From Bryobacterales bacterium (lineage in GTDB: Bacteria; Acidobacteriota; Terriglobia; Bryobacterales; Bryobacteraceae), in contig JAUYBU010000195.1 of the NCBI GenBank assembly GCA_030693045.1, forward strand, positions 1-33,032: a stretch of 33,032 bases of DNA. The letters are read 5' to 3'. Positions within the stretch are counted from its first letter, which is position 1. Each line of letters begins with the position of its first letter. Shown here in pieces: positions 1-11,255 of this stretch. The translations under genes were made by a program, and so were the position numbers. A model generated the notes under the pieces. That model saw only the letters and a program-made list of their open reading frames with translations, was not told the DNA's origin and did no database searches.

Positions 1-1
1 C

Positions 2-2956
<2,955 letters not shown>

Positions 2957-3004
2957 GGGCCGCACCCGTTGCGGCGAGCCGCGCAAGATCGCGCCCCAGC
3001 CGGT

Positions 3005-3010
3005 TACAAT
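3005..3010 (+). promoter_or_regulatory. Possible -10 element (TACAAT) upstream of the MNT gene
   Basis: TACAAT 14 nt upstream of the ATG at 3025; no clear -35 element. Confidence 0.3.
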
Positions 3011-3024
3011 GACGGTGACAGTCC

Positions 3025-3357
3025 ATGGATCGAGAACTGGCAATCCGGGAAACGATCCGCCGCCTGGTGGGTTACTTTCGGCCGGAGCAAATCTATCTCT
3101 TCGGGTCCACCGCTCGAGGAGAGGCTGGCCCAGACAGCGATCTGGACTTCCTCGTGGTGCTGTCGGACGACGCTCCGCGAGCATTGCTGCTATCCGGCAG
3201 AGAATATGAGCATCTCATCGGCATACCTGTCGCCGCGGACATTGTGCCGATGCGACGAAGCACGTTCGAGGTCCGGAAGCACTGGCTGATGTCGATTCCG
3301 GCGCTCGCCATCCGAGAGGGGCAACTGGTCTATGATGCCAATCCCAAGGCGGCGTGA
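3025..3357 (+). CDS. MNT-type nucleotidyltransferase (MntA-like antitoxin)
   Basis: GSTARGEAGPDSDLDFLVV matches the GSx10DxD minimal nucleotidyltransferase signature; followed directly by HEPN sequence. Confidence 0.85.
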   Translation: MDRELAIRETIRRLVGYFRPEQIYLFGSTARGEAGPDSDLDFLVVLSDDAPRALLLSGREYEHLIGIPVAADIVPMRRSTFEVRKHWLMSIPALAIREGQLVYDANPKAA

Positions 3358-3561
3358 AGAAGCCGAGGAGTGGCTGAGATACGCGACCGAAGATCTGGAA
3401 ACCGCGGAAATCCTGCTGGCTCCCCGGCCTCCCCCAAGCCAAAACAGGCTCTTTTCCACGCGCAGCAGGCCATCGAAAAGGCTCTCAAGGCGTTTCTGGT
3501 TTTCCACGACAGCCCTTATGCAGCCGGTGATTGCAGTGCGCCTCTAGAACGGCTATCATGA
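3332..3561 (+). pseudogene. HEPN-domain protein (HepT-like), frameshifted and truncated
   Basis: N-terminus REEAEEWLRYATEDLETAEILLA is in the 3332 frame. The continuation KQALFHAQQAIEKALKAFLVFHDSPY is in the 3370 frame and stops at 3561. Confidence 0.75.
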
Positions 3562-3572
3562 GGTCAAAGAGT

Positions 3573-3752
3573 ATGATCGACCTCAAACTGGAAACGCTGG
3601 TCTCGAAGGAAATTGAGGTAGATACCGAGACTCTGGCCGCCATTGATAATGGCACAAGAGCCGCCGATGAAGGTCGGACGGTTCCCCTCGACGAAGTCCG
3701 CAAGATGATCCCGAAGTGGATTTCAGAATTCGAATCTCAGAACCGGCGTTAG
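3573..3752 (+). CDS. ParD/RelB-like antitoxin of a type II TA module
   Basis: Small protein ...ETLAAIDNGTRAADEGRTVPLDEVRKMIPKWISEFES, typical of antitoxins paired with RelE/ParE toxins; overlaps the toxin ORF. Confidence 0.7.
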   Translation: MIDLKLETLVSKEIEVDTETLAAIDNGTRAADEGRTVPLDEVRKMIPKWISEFESQNRR

Positions 3753-4000
3753 CGGATCTCGAGCAGATCATCGAGTACTCCTGGGCTAACTTCCCGGCCA
3801 GCGCGGAACGATTTGCATCTGCAATTCTCAATCACGTGGAGTTGCTGGGAAGGTTTCCTTACATCGGAAGCCCCATTTCCGGACGTCCCCACGTCCGCCA
3901 ATTGGTCCACACACCGATTCTGATTTACTATCGGATCCATGAACGGCGCAAGGTCGTCGAAATTCTTCACTTCTGGCACGGCCAACGGCGTCCTGCTTAG
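3716..4000 (+). CDS. RelE/ParE-family toxin
   Basis: ISEPALADLEQIIEYSWANFPASAERFASAILNHVELLGRFPYIGSPI...RQLVHTPILIYYRI...VVEILHFWHGQRRP is a ParE-superfamily pattern; GTG start at 3716. Confidence 0.85.
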   Translation: MDFRIRISEPALADLEQIIEYSWANFPASAERFASAILNHVELLGRFPYIGSPISGRPHVRQLVHTPILIYYRIHERRKVVEILHFWHGQRRPA

Positions 4001-4042
4001 TCTCTGACGATTATTTTCCCGCCAATCGGCGCCCTGTTCCCG

Positions 4043-4071
4043 GTGAACGCGGGGACAGACGGGACGTTCAC
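4043..4071. repeat. Short inverted repeat around GGGGACAGACGGGAC
   Basis: gtgaacg (4043-4049) and cgttcac (4065-4071) are complementary arms around ggggacagacggga; overlaps the stop codon of the 4068 CDS. Confidence 0.5.
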
Positions 4072-5834
4072 TGGTTTACCAGCACGTCGCGGAGGCGCTG
4101 CCGGTTGGGTCCCGATTGGTCGGCGGCGTCGATGAAGTGTTTCATCGCGCCGGATAGCGGCGTTTGGGCCGGCATGCGGAAGATCCAGGGGATGTTGGCG
4201 CTGGTCAAGGTGCGGTCGTCGGCCAGCGCGAGCACCGGAAGGTAAAATTTGTTGGCCAACTGCAAGGCCAGATGGGCCGCCTTGCGTTCGGTCGCGATCA
4301 CACCCAGCGTGCGCTGGTCCTGGAGCAGCCGGACCAGTTCGTTGACCGCCTTCCCCCAGGGGACGTCGGAATCCACGCCCACCACGCGAAAGCGCGCCGG
4401 GACGTTCAGGGCGTTCGCCAGTCTGTCGGCGCCCGGGCCAAAGACCGCGATCACCGCCGGGCCGGCGGGAAGGTCGGCCAGCGCCGGGCCGGTGTAACTC
4501 ACGCCGTTCTCGCCCACCCGCGCGTAGGGTTTCTCCATCGGGTACAGGCGAAATTGCGCTTTGCCGCCCTCGATGGTCCCGAGATACATGGGGGCGACGT
4601 TCTTCGCGTTCGGATCGAAGACCATCTGCCCGGTCACACCCTTGTAGCGCTCCACCCCGGTCAGCGCGTCGCGGATTCGGCCCCGGTTCAATCCCGCGCG
4701 GCAGACAGCGTCCAATAGGACCTTCATGGCGTCGTAAGCCAGCGAGGAGAACGCCTCCGGCGACGCCGTGAATCGGCCCTGGAAGCGTTGCTTGAAGCCG
4801 GAATCCAGGCGCGCGGGGTCGTAGGGGAACACCACCTCCAGCCCGTCCGCCGCCGGCCCCGCATTCCGGAACAGCGCGTCGCCGAACACGCGGAAACTCC
4901 CGAAGACGCGCTGCTTCATTCCCATCGCGCGCAGTTGTTTCAGGATCGCTCCCGCCGGCCCCGCGTCGCCCCACAGCACGATCGCGTCGGCGCGCGAGTC
5001 GTTGATCACCCGAAGCTGCCGCTCGAAATCGGTATCCCCGGGCATGTATTTCTGTTCGATCACCACGGGGCGGCCGAGGCGGCGCGAAGCATCGCGAAAC
5101 TTGATCACGCCGAACCGGCCATACCGGTCGTTCACCCGGAGCAGCGCCACCCGCTTCAAACCCAAATCCGTGTAAATGCGCCGCGCCAGCGTGTAGCACT
5201 GCACGCGGTCGTCTTGTAGCACCGTCAGATACCACGGAATGATGGTTTCCGGAATGGTCGGATCGGTGGCCGCGCTGTTGACTATCGGCACTTCCGTCTT
5301 GAGCGTCACGCGAAGAGCGATGTGAGTCGAGTCGCCACTGATAGATCCCAGCATGGCCCAGACCTTGTCGTCGTAAGTCATCTTCACGATTTCATTGCTC
5401 GCCGCGCCCCAAATCGCCTGATCGTTGTGGACCATCAGACGGAACGGCTTCCCGCAGTAACCTCCGGCGGCGTTCGCCTCCTCGATGGCTAGCATCGCGC
5501 CGTTCAGCATCATTTTCCCGAGCGCTTCGTCCGGATGGTCTTCTATCGGCCCAAGAAAGCCGATGCGGACTTCGTCGACCCCGGCGAGCGCCGGTTCGGG
5601 GACGTCGCGCGCCGCGCCGTTGTACTCCACCAGCTTGGTGTAGTGCTGAAAATAGGGTTTCGTGAACTTCGAAAATGGCCGCAGGTCCTCCGGCGTCCCC
5701 GCATACGGATCCATCACGCGCGGCGCCGGCGGACCCGGCGGCTGGCTTCCGCAGGAACAAGGCACGGCGGTCTGCGCCGCCAGCGCGCCAGCCAATGCGA
5801 ACGAAAAACAGAGATACCGGCTTAGTCGTGACAT
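4068..5834 (-). CDS. LivK-like (type 1 periplasmic-binding fold) substrate-binding protein with extra C-terminal half-domain
   Basis: Signal peptide MSRLSRYLCFSFALAGALAAQ; VRIGFLGPIEDHPDEALGKMMLNGAMLAIEEANAAGGYCGKPFRL...VWAMLGSISGDSTHIAL. Start placed at 5834 by the signal peptide and 2-nt spacing from the upstream gene. Confidence 0.8.
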   Translation of the reverse strand: MSRLSRYLCFSFALAGALAAQTAVPCSCGSQPPGPPAPRVMDPYAGTPEDLRPFSKFTKPYFQHYTKLVEYNGAARDVPEPALAGVDEVRIGFLGPIEDHPDEALGKMMLNGAMLAIEEANAAGGYCGKPFRLMVHNDQAIWGAASNEIVKMTYDDKVWAMLGSISGDSTHIALRVTLKTEVPIVNSAATDPTIPETIIPWYLTVLQDDRVQCYTLARRIYTDLGLKRVALLRVNDRYGRFGVIKFRDASRRLGRPVVIEQKYMPGDTDFERQLRVINDSRADAIVLWGDAGPAGAILKQLRAMGMKQRVFGSFRVFGDALFRNAGPAADGLEVVFPYDPARLDSGFKQRFQGRFTASPEAFSSLAYDAMKVLLDAVCRAGLNRGRIRDALTGVERYKGVTGQMVFDPNAKNVAPMYLGTIEGGKAQFRLYPMEKPYARVGENGVSYTGPALADLPAGPAVIAVFGPGADRLANALNVPARFRVVGVDSDVPWGKAVNELVRLLQDQRTLGVIATERKAAHLALQLANKFYLPVLALADDRTLTSANIPWIFRMPAQTPLSGAMKHFIDAADQSGPNRQRLRDVLVNQ

Positions 5835-5836
5835 TG

Positions 5837-6898
5837 TCACTCCGCCTTCACCGCGATCCCGTGGCTCAAGCCCTTGGCCGTCGCCACCCAGATGTCGTCG
5901 CCCTGAAAATCGACGCCGTACACGTAATGGTGGGCCGGCGCGCTTGGAACATCGATTCGCGTGACGCTCCCCGCCTGGTCGCGAATCAGCATCTCCGGCC
6001 GGCCGGTCTCCAGCGACGGCCGGTACACCGACCAGTTCCTGCCGTCGAAGTAAGCCAGACCCTTGTCGGTCGAGAACCACGCTCGGTTACCATCCACCGC
6101 TTTCACCTGGTTGAGGAAGTTACTCGGCAAACCGCTGTCTTGATCCAGAAAGTTACGCCAGTTACGTCCATCGTAGCGGCTGGCGCCGAAGTAAGTCGCC
6201 ACCCAGACGATCTTATCCTTCTCTACATAACTCACCGACGTAGTGATCTCGTGAATCAGTCCCTGGTCCTTGAACAGTACAATCTCGGTTTCACCGTCGG
6301 GATCGTTGTAGTCTTTCCATCGATCGTTCTTGACGTCGTACTCTAGCACGCCGCCGCCCCAGACGGCATAGTAGACCTTGTCCTTTCCGGGACTCACCGC
6401 ATACGTCCAGATCTCGTACATCGGCGTGTTCCGCTCGTTATAGAGCGTCCACTGGCCGGTGCGCGTATTAAGCCGGCTGGCCCCGGCCGCGGTCGCCGTC
6501 CATACCTCATCGTCCTGGACCGCCACGCCATAAACCACGTCATTACTCAGTCCGCTGTTAAGTTGAGTGTAAGTGTCGAAGCGCCCCGCCGAGTACCGGC
6601 TCAAGCCACCCATGGTGGCGATCCACACGTCGCGAGTCCTCTTGTCCACCGCCACATACAGCACGGCGCGGTGCGCCAGTCCGTCCTGGGGCCGGAATAC
6701 CTTCCACTTACCTTTCTCGTACAGTGCGAGACCGTTGTCGGTGCCCGCCCAAACCCGCTCGCCATCCACCGCCACCGAGAAGACTTTGTTGTCCGGCAGC
6801 CCGTCCGCCGTCGTGAAATTCTGCCAGCGGAATCGTGGCATGGGCGGGGCCGCCGCCCAGAGCGACGAAACAATCAGGAGCGCAAGCGCGTGTCTCAT
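5837..6898 (-). CDS. Exported two-component-regulator-propeller (Reg_prop) type beta-propeller protein
   Basis: Signal peptide; repeats such as FTTADGLPDNKVFSVAVDGERVWAGTDNGLALYEKGKWKVF and VWIATMGGLSRYSAGRFDTYTQLNSGLSNDVVYGVAV. Confidence 0.85.
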   Translation of the reverse strand: MRHALALLIVSSLWAAAPPMPRFRWQNFTTADGLPDNKVFSVAVDGERVWAGTDNGLALYEKGKWKVFRPQDGLAHRAVLYVAVDKRTRDVWIATMGGLSRYSAGRFDTYTQLNSGLSNDVVYGVAVQDDEVWTATAAGASRLNTRTGQWTLYNERNTPMYEIWTYAVSPGKDKVYYAVWGGGVLEYDVKNDRWKDYNDPDGETEIVLFKDQGLIHEITTSVSYVEKDKIVWVATYFGASRYDGRNWRNFLDQDSGLPSNFLNQVKAVDGNRAWFSTDKGLAYFDGRNWSVYRPSLETGRPEMLIRDQAGSVTRIDVPSAPAHHYVYGVDFQGDDIWVATAKGLSHGIAVKAE

Positions 6899-8751
6899 AG
6901 CGTCTTCAGATACTCAATCAGATCGTTTAGTTCGTCCTTAGTCAGATCGTTACTCACTCCGTGCCGGTCGGTCGGATTGAATACCGTCCAAATCTCTTCC
7001 AGGCTCTGAGCCGATCCGTCGTGCAAGTAGGGCGCCGACAGGAAGATGTTAGTCAACTGCGGCACGTCGAACAAAGGCGAACGGTCGGTTGGTTTGCCGG
7101 TCCCCACATCGGTCAACTGCCGGTTGGTGTAGTCCGGGCCCGAGTGACACACCGGGCACTGCGACGCTTCCGGGATCGGCGTTCCGTCCTTCCGCCGGGT
7201 GCGCTCGTAGATCGCCTTGCCGCGTTCCTGGGCGGCGGTCGGTTCGCCGTCGGCGCGGCGAAACCGGTTGGGACGCCGGGGAATCGACTTCAGGAAACTG
7301 ACCAGGTCCGCCAGTTGCTCCGGCGAGTAACTCTGAGAACGGAAGAAGTATTTCTCGGTCCGCGGTCCGCACTCCGTCTCCAAATCCGGATTTGCTCCAT
7401 TCCACTTAAACGGCCCCGTATTGGACACGTCCTCAATCAGCCGGTTGTCCACGACGTCGATGCCGAACCCGTCCGGTTCCAGATCCCATGCCAGTCCGTC
7501 GAGTGTGCCCTCGATGTGACAACTCGCGCAGCCGAACTGACCCTGGAACGAGAAGCGGGCGGTGTGAAACAGCCGTTCTCCGCGCCGCTCCGGAGTCACA
7601 CCAGCCGGCCCGCCAAGAAGAATGGTCCGCGCCACCTTCCGCGCGCCGGTGTCGATCACCGACACCGTGTCGTCCAGGCGATTGGCCACAAACAGCCGCG
7701 CGCCGTCCGAGGAAAGCGCGATTCCCTTGGGATTGCTTCCCACCGCAATGCGCGCCGCGACGAACTTCACCGACGCCGACAAGTCGTTGGCCAGCCGCGC
7801 GCGCTCCCTGGCGCCGGAGCGGCGCAGTATGCTCAGCAACTTGTCGAGGTCCAGCACAGTGACGCTGTCCGAACCGCTGGTGGAAACATAGGCCGCGCGC
7901 TTGTCCGGCGCGATGGCCACTCCGAAGGGCAGCGAGAAGTAGCGTTCGACCTCGTCGATCAGCACTTGTACGCTATCCCCCACGTCCGGGCCGAACAGCG
8001 TGAGAGAGTTTCCAATCACAAAGCCGTGCGCGACGTGCGCCAGCGGGATCAGGTTCTTGGGGCGCAGTTGGGACGCGATGCCCAGCCGCCCGTCGGCGGA
8101 AATCGCCGCGTGAAAGACGCCGGCGACGTTGTGCATCCGCCACCGGTCGGTCACCGCCTGCCGCCCGGTGTCGATCACCGTGATCTCGGACTGCGGCGGC
8201 GTCCGGTGCGGGCCCGGATTGGGATAGATATGCGTACCGTAAATGAACCGGCCGTCGGGCGAACCAACCAGATAGCTCGCGCCCCGGCCCGCCGCCAGGC
8301 GCTTTGGCTCGCCGCCGCTGGCGAGGTCGATGACCGAGATGTTGCCGCCGATCCGGTTGGCCGCGTACAGGGTCTTGCCTTCCCGGTCAACCAACACGCT
8401 GGTCGGCTCGAAACCCGAGTGCAGCGTCCTGGTCACAGCGAGTGTTTGGGCGTCGATCTCCGTAACCGTGTCGCTCCACGAGTTCGCCACATACACGAAC
8501 TTCGCATCCGGGCTCAGAGCCAGCCCTTTCGGCGTTCGTCCCACCGGCACGCGCCGCAGCACCTTGCCGGACTTGACGTCCACCACCGCCAGTTCGTCGG
8601 AGCCTTCGCAGACCACGTACAGCCGCTCGCCGCCGGGCGACAACGCAAGTTCGATCGGACTCAGATAGCGCTCGGCGCCGGCGCCCGCGAGCAACCACGC
8701 GAACGCGGCCACCGCGGCCGTCACGGCAGCGAACGTGAGAGCCCTTCGCAC
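6895..8751 (-). CDS. YVTN-type beta-propeller fused to di-heme c-type cytochrome / cytochrome c peroxidase-like domain
   Basis: Repeats GERLYVVCEGSDELAVVDVKSGKVLRRVPVGRTPKGLALSPDAKFVYVANSWSDTVTEID; heme motifs CASCH and CPVCH; GTG start. Confidence 0.88.
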   Translation of the reverse strand: MRRALTFAAVTAAVAAFAWLLAGAGAERYLSPIELALSPGGERLYVVCEGSDELAVVDVKSGKVLRRVPVGRTPKGLALSPDAKFVYVANSWSDTVTEIDAQTLAVTRTLHSGFEPTSVLVDREGKTLYAANRIGGNISVIDLASGGEPKRLAAGRGASYLVGSPDGRFIYGTHIYPNPGPHRTPPQSEITVIDTGRQAVTDRWRMHNVAGVFHAAISADGRLGIASQLRPKNLIPLAHVAHGFVIGNSLTLFGPDVGDSVQVLIDEVERYFSLPFGVAIAPDKRAAYVSTSGSDSVTVLDLDKLLSILRRSGARERARLANDLSASVKFVAARIAVGSNPKGIALSSDGARLFVANRLDDTVSVIDTGARKVARTILLGGPAGVTPERRGERLFHTARFSFQGQFGCASCHIEGTLDGLAWDLEPDGFGIDVVDNRLIEDVSNTGPFKWNGANPDLETECGPRTEKYFFRSQSYSPEQLADLVSFLKSIPRRPNRFRRADGEPTAAQERGKAIYERTRRKDGTPIPEASQCPVCHSGPDYTNRQLTDVGTGKPTDRSPLFDVPQLTNIFLSAPYLHDGSAQSLEEIWTVFNPTDRHGVSNDLTKDELNDLIEYLKTL

Positions 8752-8752
8752 G

Positions 8753-10363
8753 CTACTTCTCCTCGATCGTTACCGCGCGATCCGCCGCCACATCGTTCAG
8801 CGTTTGGACAATTCCGCTGGGCCAGGTGATGGTGAGCCGCTCGGCCTTCGCCGCCGCGCCCAACCCGAAGTGTACGCGGCCGTCGTCCTGCCCGAGGTAG
8901 CCCGATCCGGCGACCCGCTCCGCTTGTTGCTTGCGTCCTCCGGCAGTCACTTCGACCCTGGCGCCGATTCCGTCCCGGTTGCTCTTCTTTCCAATCAGCC
9001 GCACCAACAGCCAATGACTTCCGGCTGGCGAAACGTTGTGGAACAGCGTCCCCGCGCTCCCCAGATTCACCAGAAAGAAGTCGATCCGGCCATCGTTGTC
9101 GTAGTCGGCCGCGCACGCGCCGCGCCCCACCGTCTTGGCGTCGAAGACCTCGCCGGCGCTCGATGAGACATCGGCGAACTTGCCCTCTCCCAAGTTGCGA
9201 AACAGCGAGTGCTCCTGCGGAACCATGTGGATCAGCCCGCCGTGCGCGATGAAGATGTCGCGCAGTCCGTCGTTGTCCAGGTCCTGCACCGCCGTGCCCC
9301 AACTCACGTATTGAGCGGTCAACTGCGAGATGCCAGCGCCCTCGGTCGCGTCTTTGAATTTCGCCGGCCCCACGTTTTTCAACAGGCGGTTGTATTTCGA
9401 ATCGCTCACCCACAGGTCCACGCGGCCGTCGTTGTCGAAATCCGCGAACACCGGTCCCATGGCCGAGGTCGATTCCCCGCTTTGCCCGTAGGCCACGCCG
9501 GCGGCAACGGCAATCTCCTTGAACGTTCCGTTGCGCTGGTTGTGAAACAGAAAGTTCTCGGTCTTGTCGTTGGCCACGTAGATGTCCGGGTAGCCGTCGC
9601 CGTCGAAGTCGCCGGCGGTGGCCCCCATGGTGCGCCCCACGTAGCCGGCGATCCCGGACTTCTCGCTCACGTCGGTGAACGTTCCGTTGCAGTTGTTGCG
9701 AAACAGCAAATTGATTTCGCCCGCGTAATCCAGCGGACCGGGATAGTTGTCGGCGGCGTAGTAGGCGCGATACTTGGGATCGAACTTCACGTACCTGCCC
9801 ACAAACAGATCCACGCACCCATCGCGATCGGTATCCAGCCAGGCCGATCCAATCGACCAGCCGGGCGCTTTCAGGCCGGCTTTCGCGGTGACGTCCTCGA
9901 ACGTCCCATCGCCCTTGTTGCGAAACAGAATGGCGCGCTCGTAGCCCGTGACGAACAGGTCCACAAACCCGTCGTTGTCGTAATCGGCGGCAATCGCCGC
10001 CATGCCGAACACGTCGGCGCCGACTCCCGCCTGGGCGGTTACGTCGGTGAACTTGCCGCCGCCGTCATTCCGGTACAGGCGATTGCGCGGCGTCTCCGCG
10101 GGCGGCTTGCGCAGCGGGAAAGGATGCATGACCGCCGCCAGCGGCTTGCCCGTGACCACGTAGAGGTCCTGACGCCCGTCGTTATTAAAATCGAACCACG
10201 CGCATCCGGCGCCCGTACTCTCGAGAAGCGAACCGAGTTTCTGCGCGCCGAAACTGTGAGTGAACTTGATACCGGACGCGGAGGTCGAGTCCTCGAAGCG
10301 GATCGGAGCTTCGCCGGCCGCCAGCGCGGCGGCGAGGACAAGTTGAAGCAAGCCGCTCATCAT
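8753..10363 (-). CDS. CRTAC1-like FG-GAP/VCBS repeat protein with C-terminal ASPIC/UnbV domain
   Basis: DFNNDGRQDLYVV, DYDNDGFVDLFVTG, DFDGDGYPDIYVAND repeats; C-terminal NRDGIGARVEV...GQDDGRVHFGLGAAAKAERLTITWPSGIVQTL. Confidence 0.9.
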   Translation of the reverse strand: MMSGLLQLVLAAALAAGEAPIRFEDSTSASGIKFTHSFGAQKLGSLLESTGAGCAWFDFNNDGRQDLYVVTGKPLAAVMHPFPLRKPPAETPRNRLYRNDGGGKFTDVTAQAGVGADVFGMAAIAADYDNDGFVDLFVTGYERAILFRNKGDGTFEDVTAKAGLKAPGWSIGSAWLDTDRDGCVDLFVGRYVKFDPKYRAYYAADNYPGPLDYAGEINLLFRNNCNGTFTDVSEKSGIAGYVGRTMGATAGDFDGDGYPDIYVANDKTENFLFHNQRNGTFKEIAVAAGVAYGQSGESTSAMGPVFADFDNDGRVDLWVSDSKYNRLLKNVGPAKFKDATEGAGISQLTAQYVSWGTAVQDLDNDGLRDIFIAHGGLIHMVPQEHSLFRNLGEGKFADVSSSAGEVFDAKTVGRGACAADYDNDGRIDFFLVNLGSAGTLFHNVSPAGSHWLLVRLIGKKSNRDGIGARVEVTAGGRKQQAERVAGSGYLGQDDGRVHFGLGAAAKAERLTITWPSGIVQTLNDVAADRAVTIEEK

Positions 10364-11244
10364 CTCTCTCCCTCCGGCGCCGGAATCTCGGCCGGAACCG
10401 TCGAGCGAAGCAGCGCCATCGGAACCACGTTCTCCGGCGCCCGCTCGGGCCCGGCGTGGCAGCCCACGCACACGCGTTGCTCGCCGCGCCGCATCCAGAA
10501 CCAGCCCTTCTCGCCCGCCAGGACGCGGCCCCCGCGATCCGCAAGTTCGATCCGGATGGGCCGCTCCGACGGAACGTGCAGGTAGAACGAACCGTCGCTC
10601 TCGACCTTCGCCTGCCCCAGCCGAATCGTTCGCCCTTCCGCGTTCAGCGAGTAGATTCGCACCGCGGCGATCGCGCCTTCGGCAAACGAAATCGGCGACT
10701 CGTACGCGTTCAGGCACAGCACTCTCGCCCCGGGCCAGCCGTGCAACCCCGACGGGTGGCTCAACGGCGTTCCACGAGCGGTGTCAGCGTGGCGCAGCGC
10801 GGCCTCGACACCGCTGCCGTCGCTGTAGACGGTGTACAAGCCGGCGGGGCCCTCGAACAGAATCCGGCCGTCGCCGAGCACCTGGCGCGGCAGATAGTTT
10901 CCGGGGGCGTAGGTCAAGCGCAGCGGTTCCCCGCCCGACAAGGGCATGCTTTCCATCTGGAAAGCGCCCGCGCGTTTGCGCGCATAGACCAGCATGTCGT
11001 CGGGCAGATACAGCGGACGAACGCAGTCTTCATCGAACTTCGTGATCCGCCGCGGCGCACCGCCCGCGCGCGATGTCTCCCATATCTGCCACGGGTCCCC
11101 CTGCCGTTGCTTGCCCGCGAACAGCACGCGCCGCCCGTCGAAGGAAACCTGGGAGTTGGCGGTGGCAAAGAACTCCGGCGACAACGGCCGCTGGCCGTTC
11201 AGCATGAGGACCGCGCAGGTCAAAGCAAGAGATAGACCCTTCAC
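10360..11244 (-). CDS. PD40-type / HzsA-like exported protein with C-terminal CxxCH motif
   Basis: GTG start at 11244 gives leader VKGLSLALTCAVLMLNGQ; SFDGRRVLFAGKQRQGDPWQIWETSRAGGAPRRIT is PD40-like; CVGCHAGPERAPEN heme motif near the C-terminus. Confidence 0.72.
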   Translation of the reverse strand: MKGLSLALTCAVLMLNGQRPLSPEFFATANSQVSFDGRRVLFAGKQRQGDPWQIWETSRAGGAPRRITKFDEDCVRPLYLPDDMLVYARKRAGAFQMESMPLSGGEPLRLTYAPGNYLPRQVLGDGRILFEGPAGLYTVYSDGSGVEAALRHADTARGTPLSHPSGLHGWPGARVLCLNAYESPISFAEGAIAAVRIYSLNAEGRTIRLGQAKVESDGSFYLHVPSERPIRIELADRGGRVLAGEKGWFWMRRGEQRVCVGCHAGPERAPENVVPMALLRSTVPAEIPAPEGER

Positions 11245-11255
11245 CGTTTGCTGAA

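Noticed and set aside
3997-5235. 412-aa minus-strand ORF overlapping the LivK-like gene
   Set aside because: Low-complexity R/G/P composition, shadow frame of a well-supported CDS.
6961-8829. 622-aa plus-strand ORF antisense to the YVTN-cytochrome gene
   Set aside because: Arg/His-rich, no recognisable domain, antisense to a clear CDS with heme motifs.
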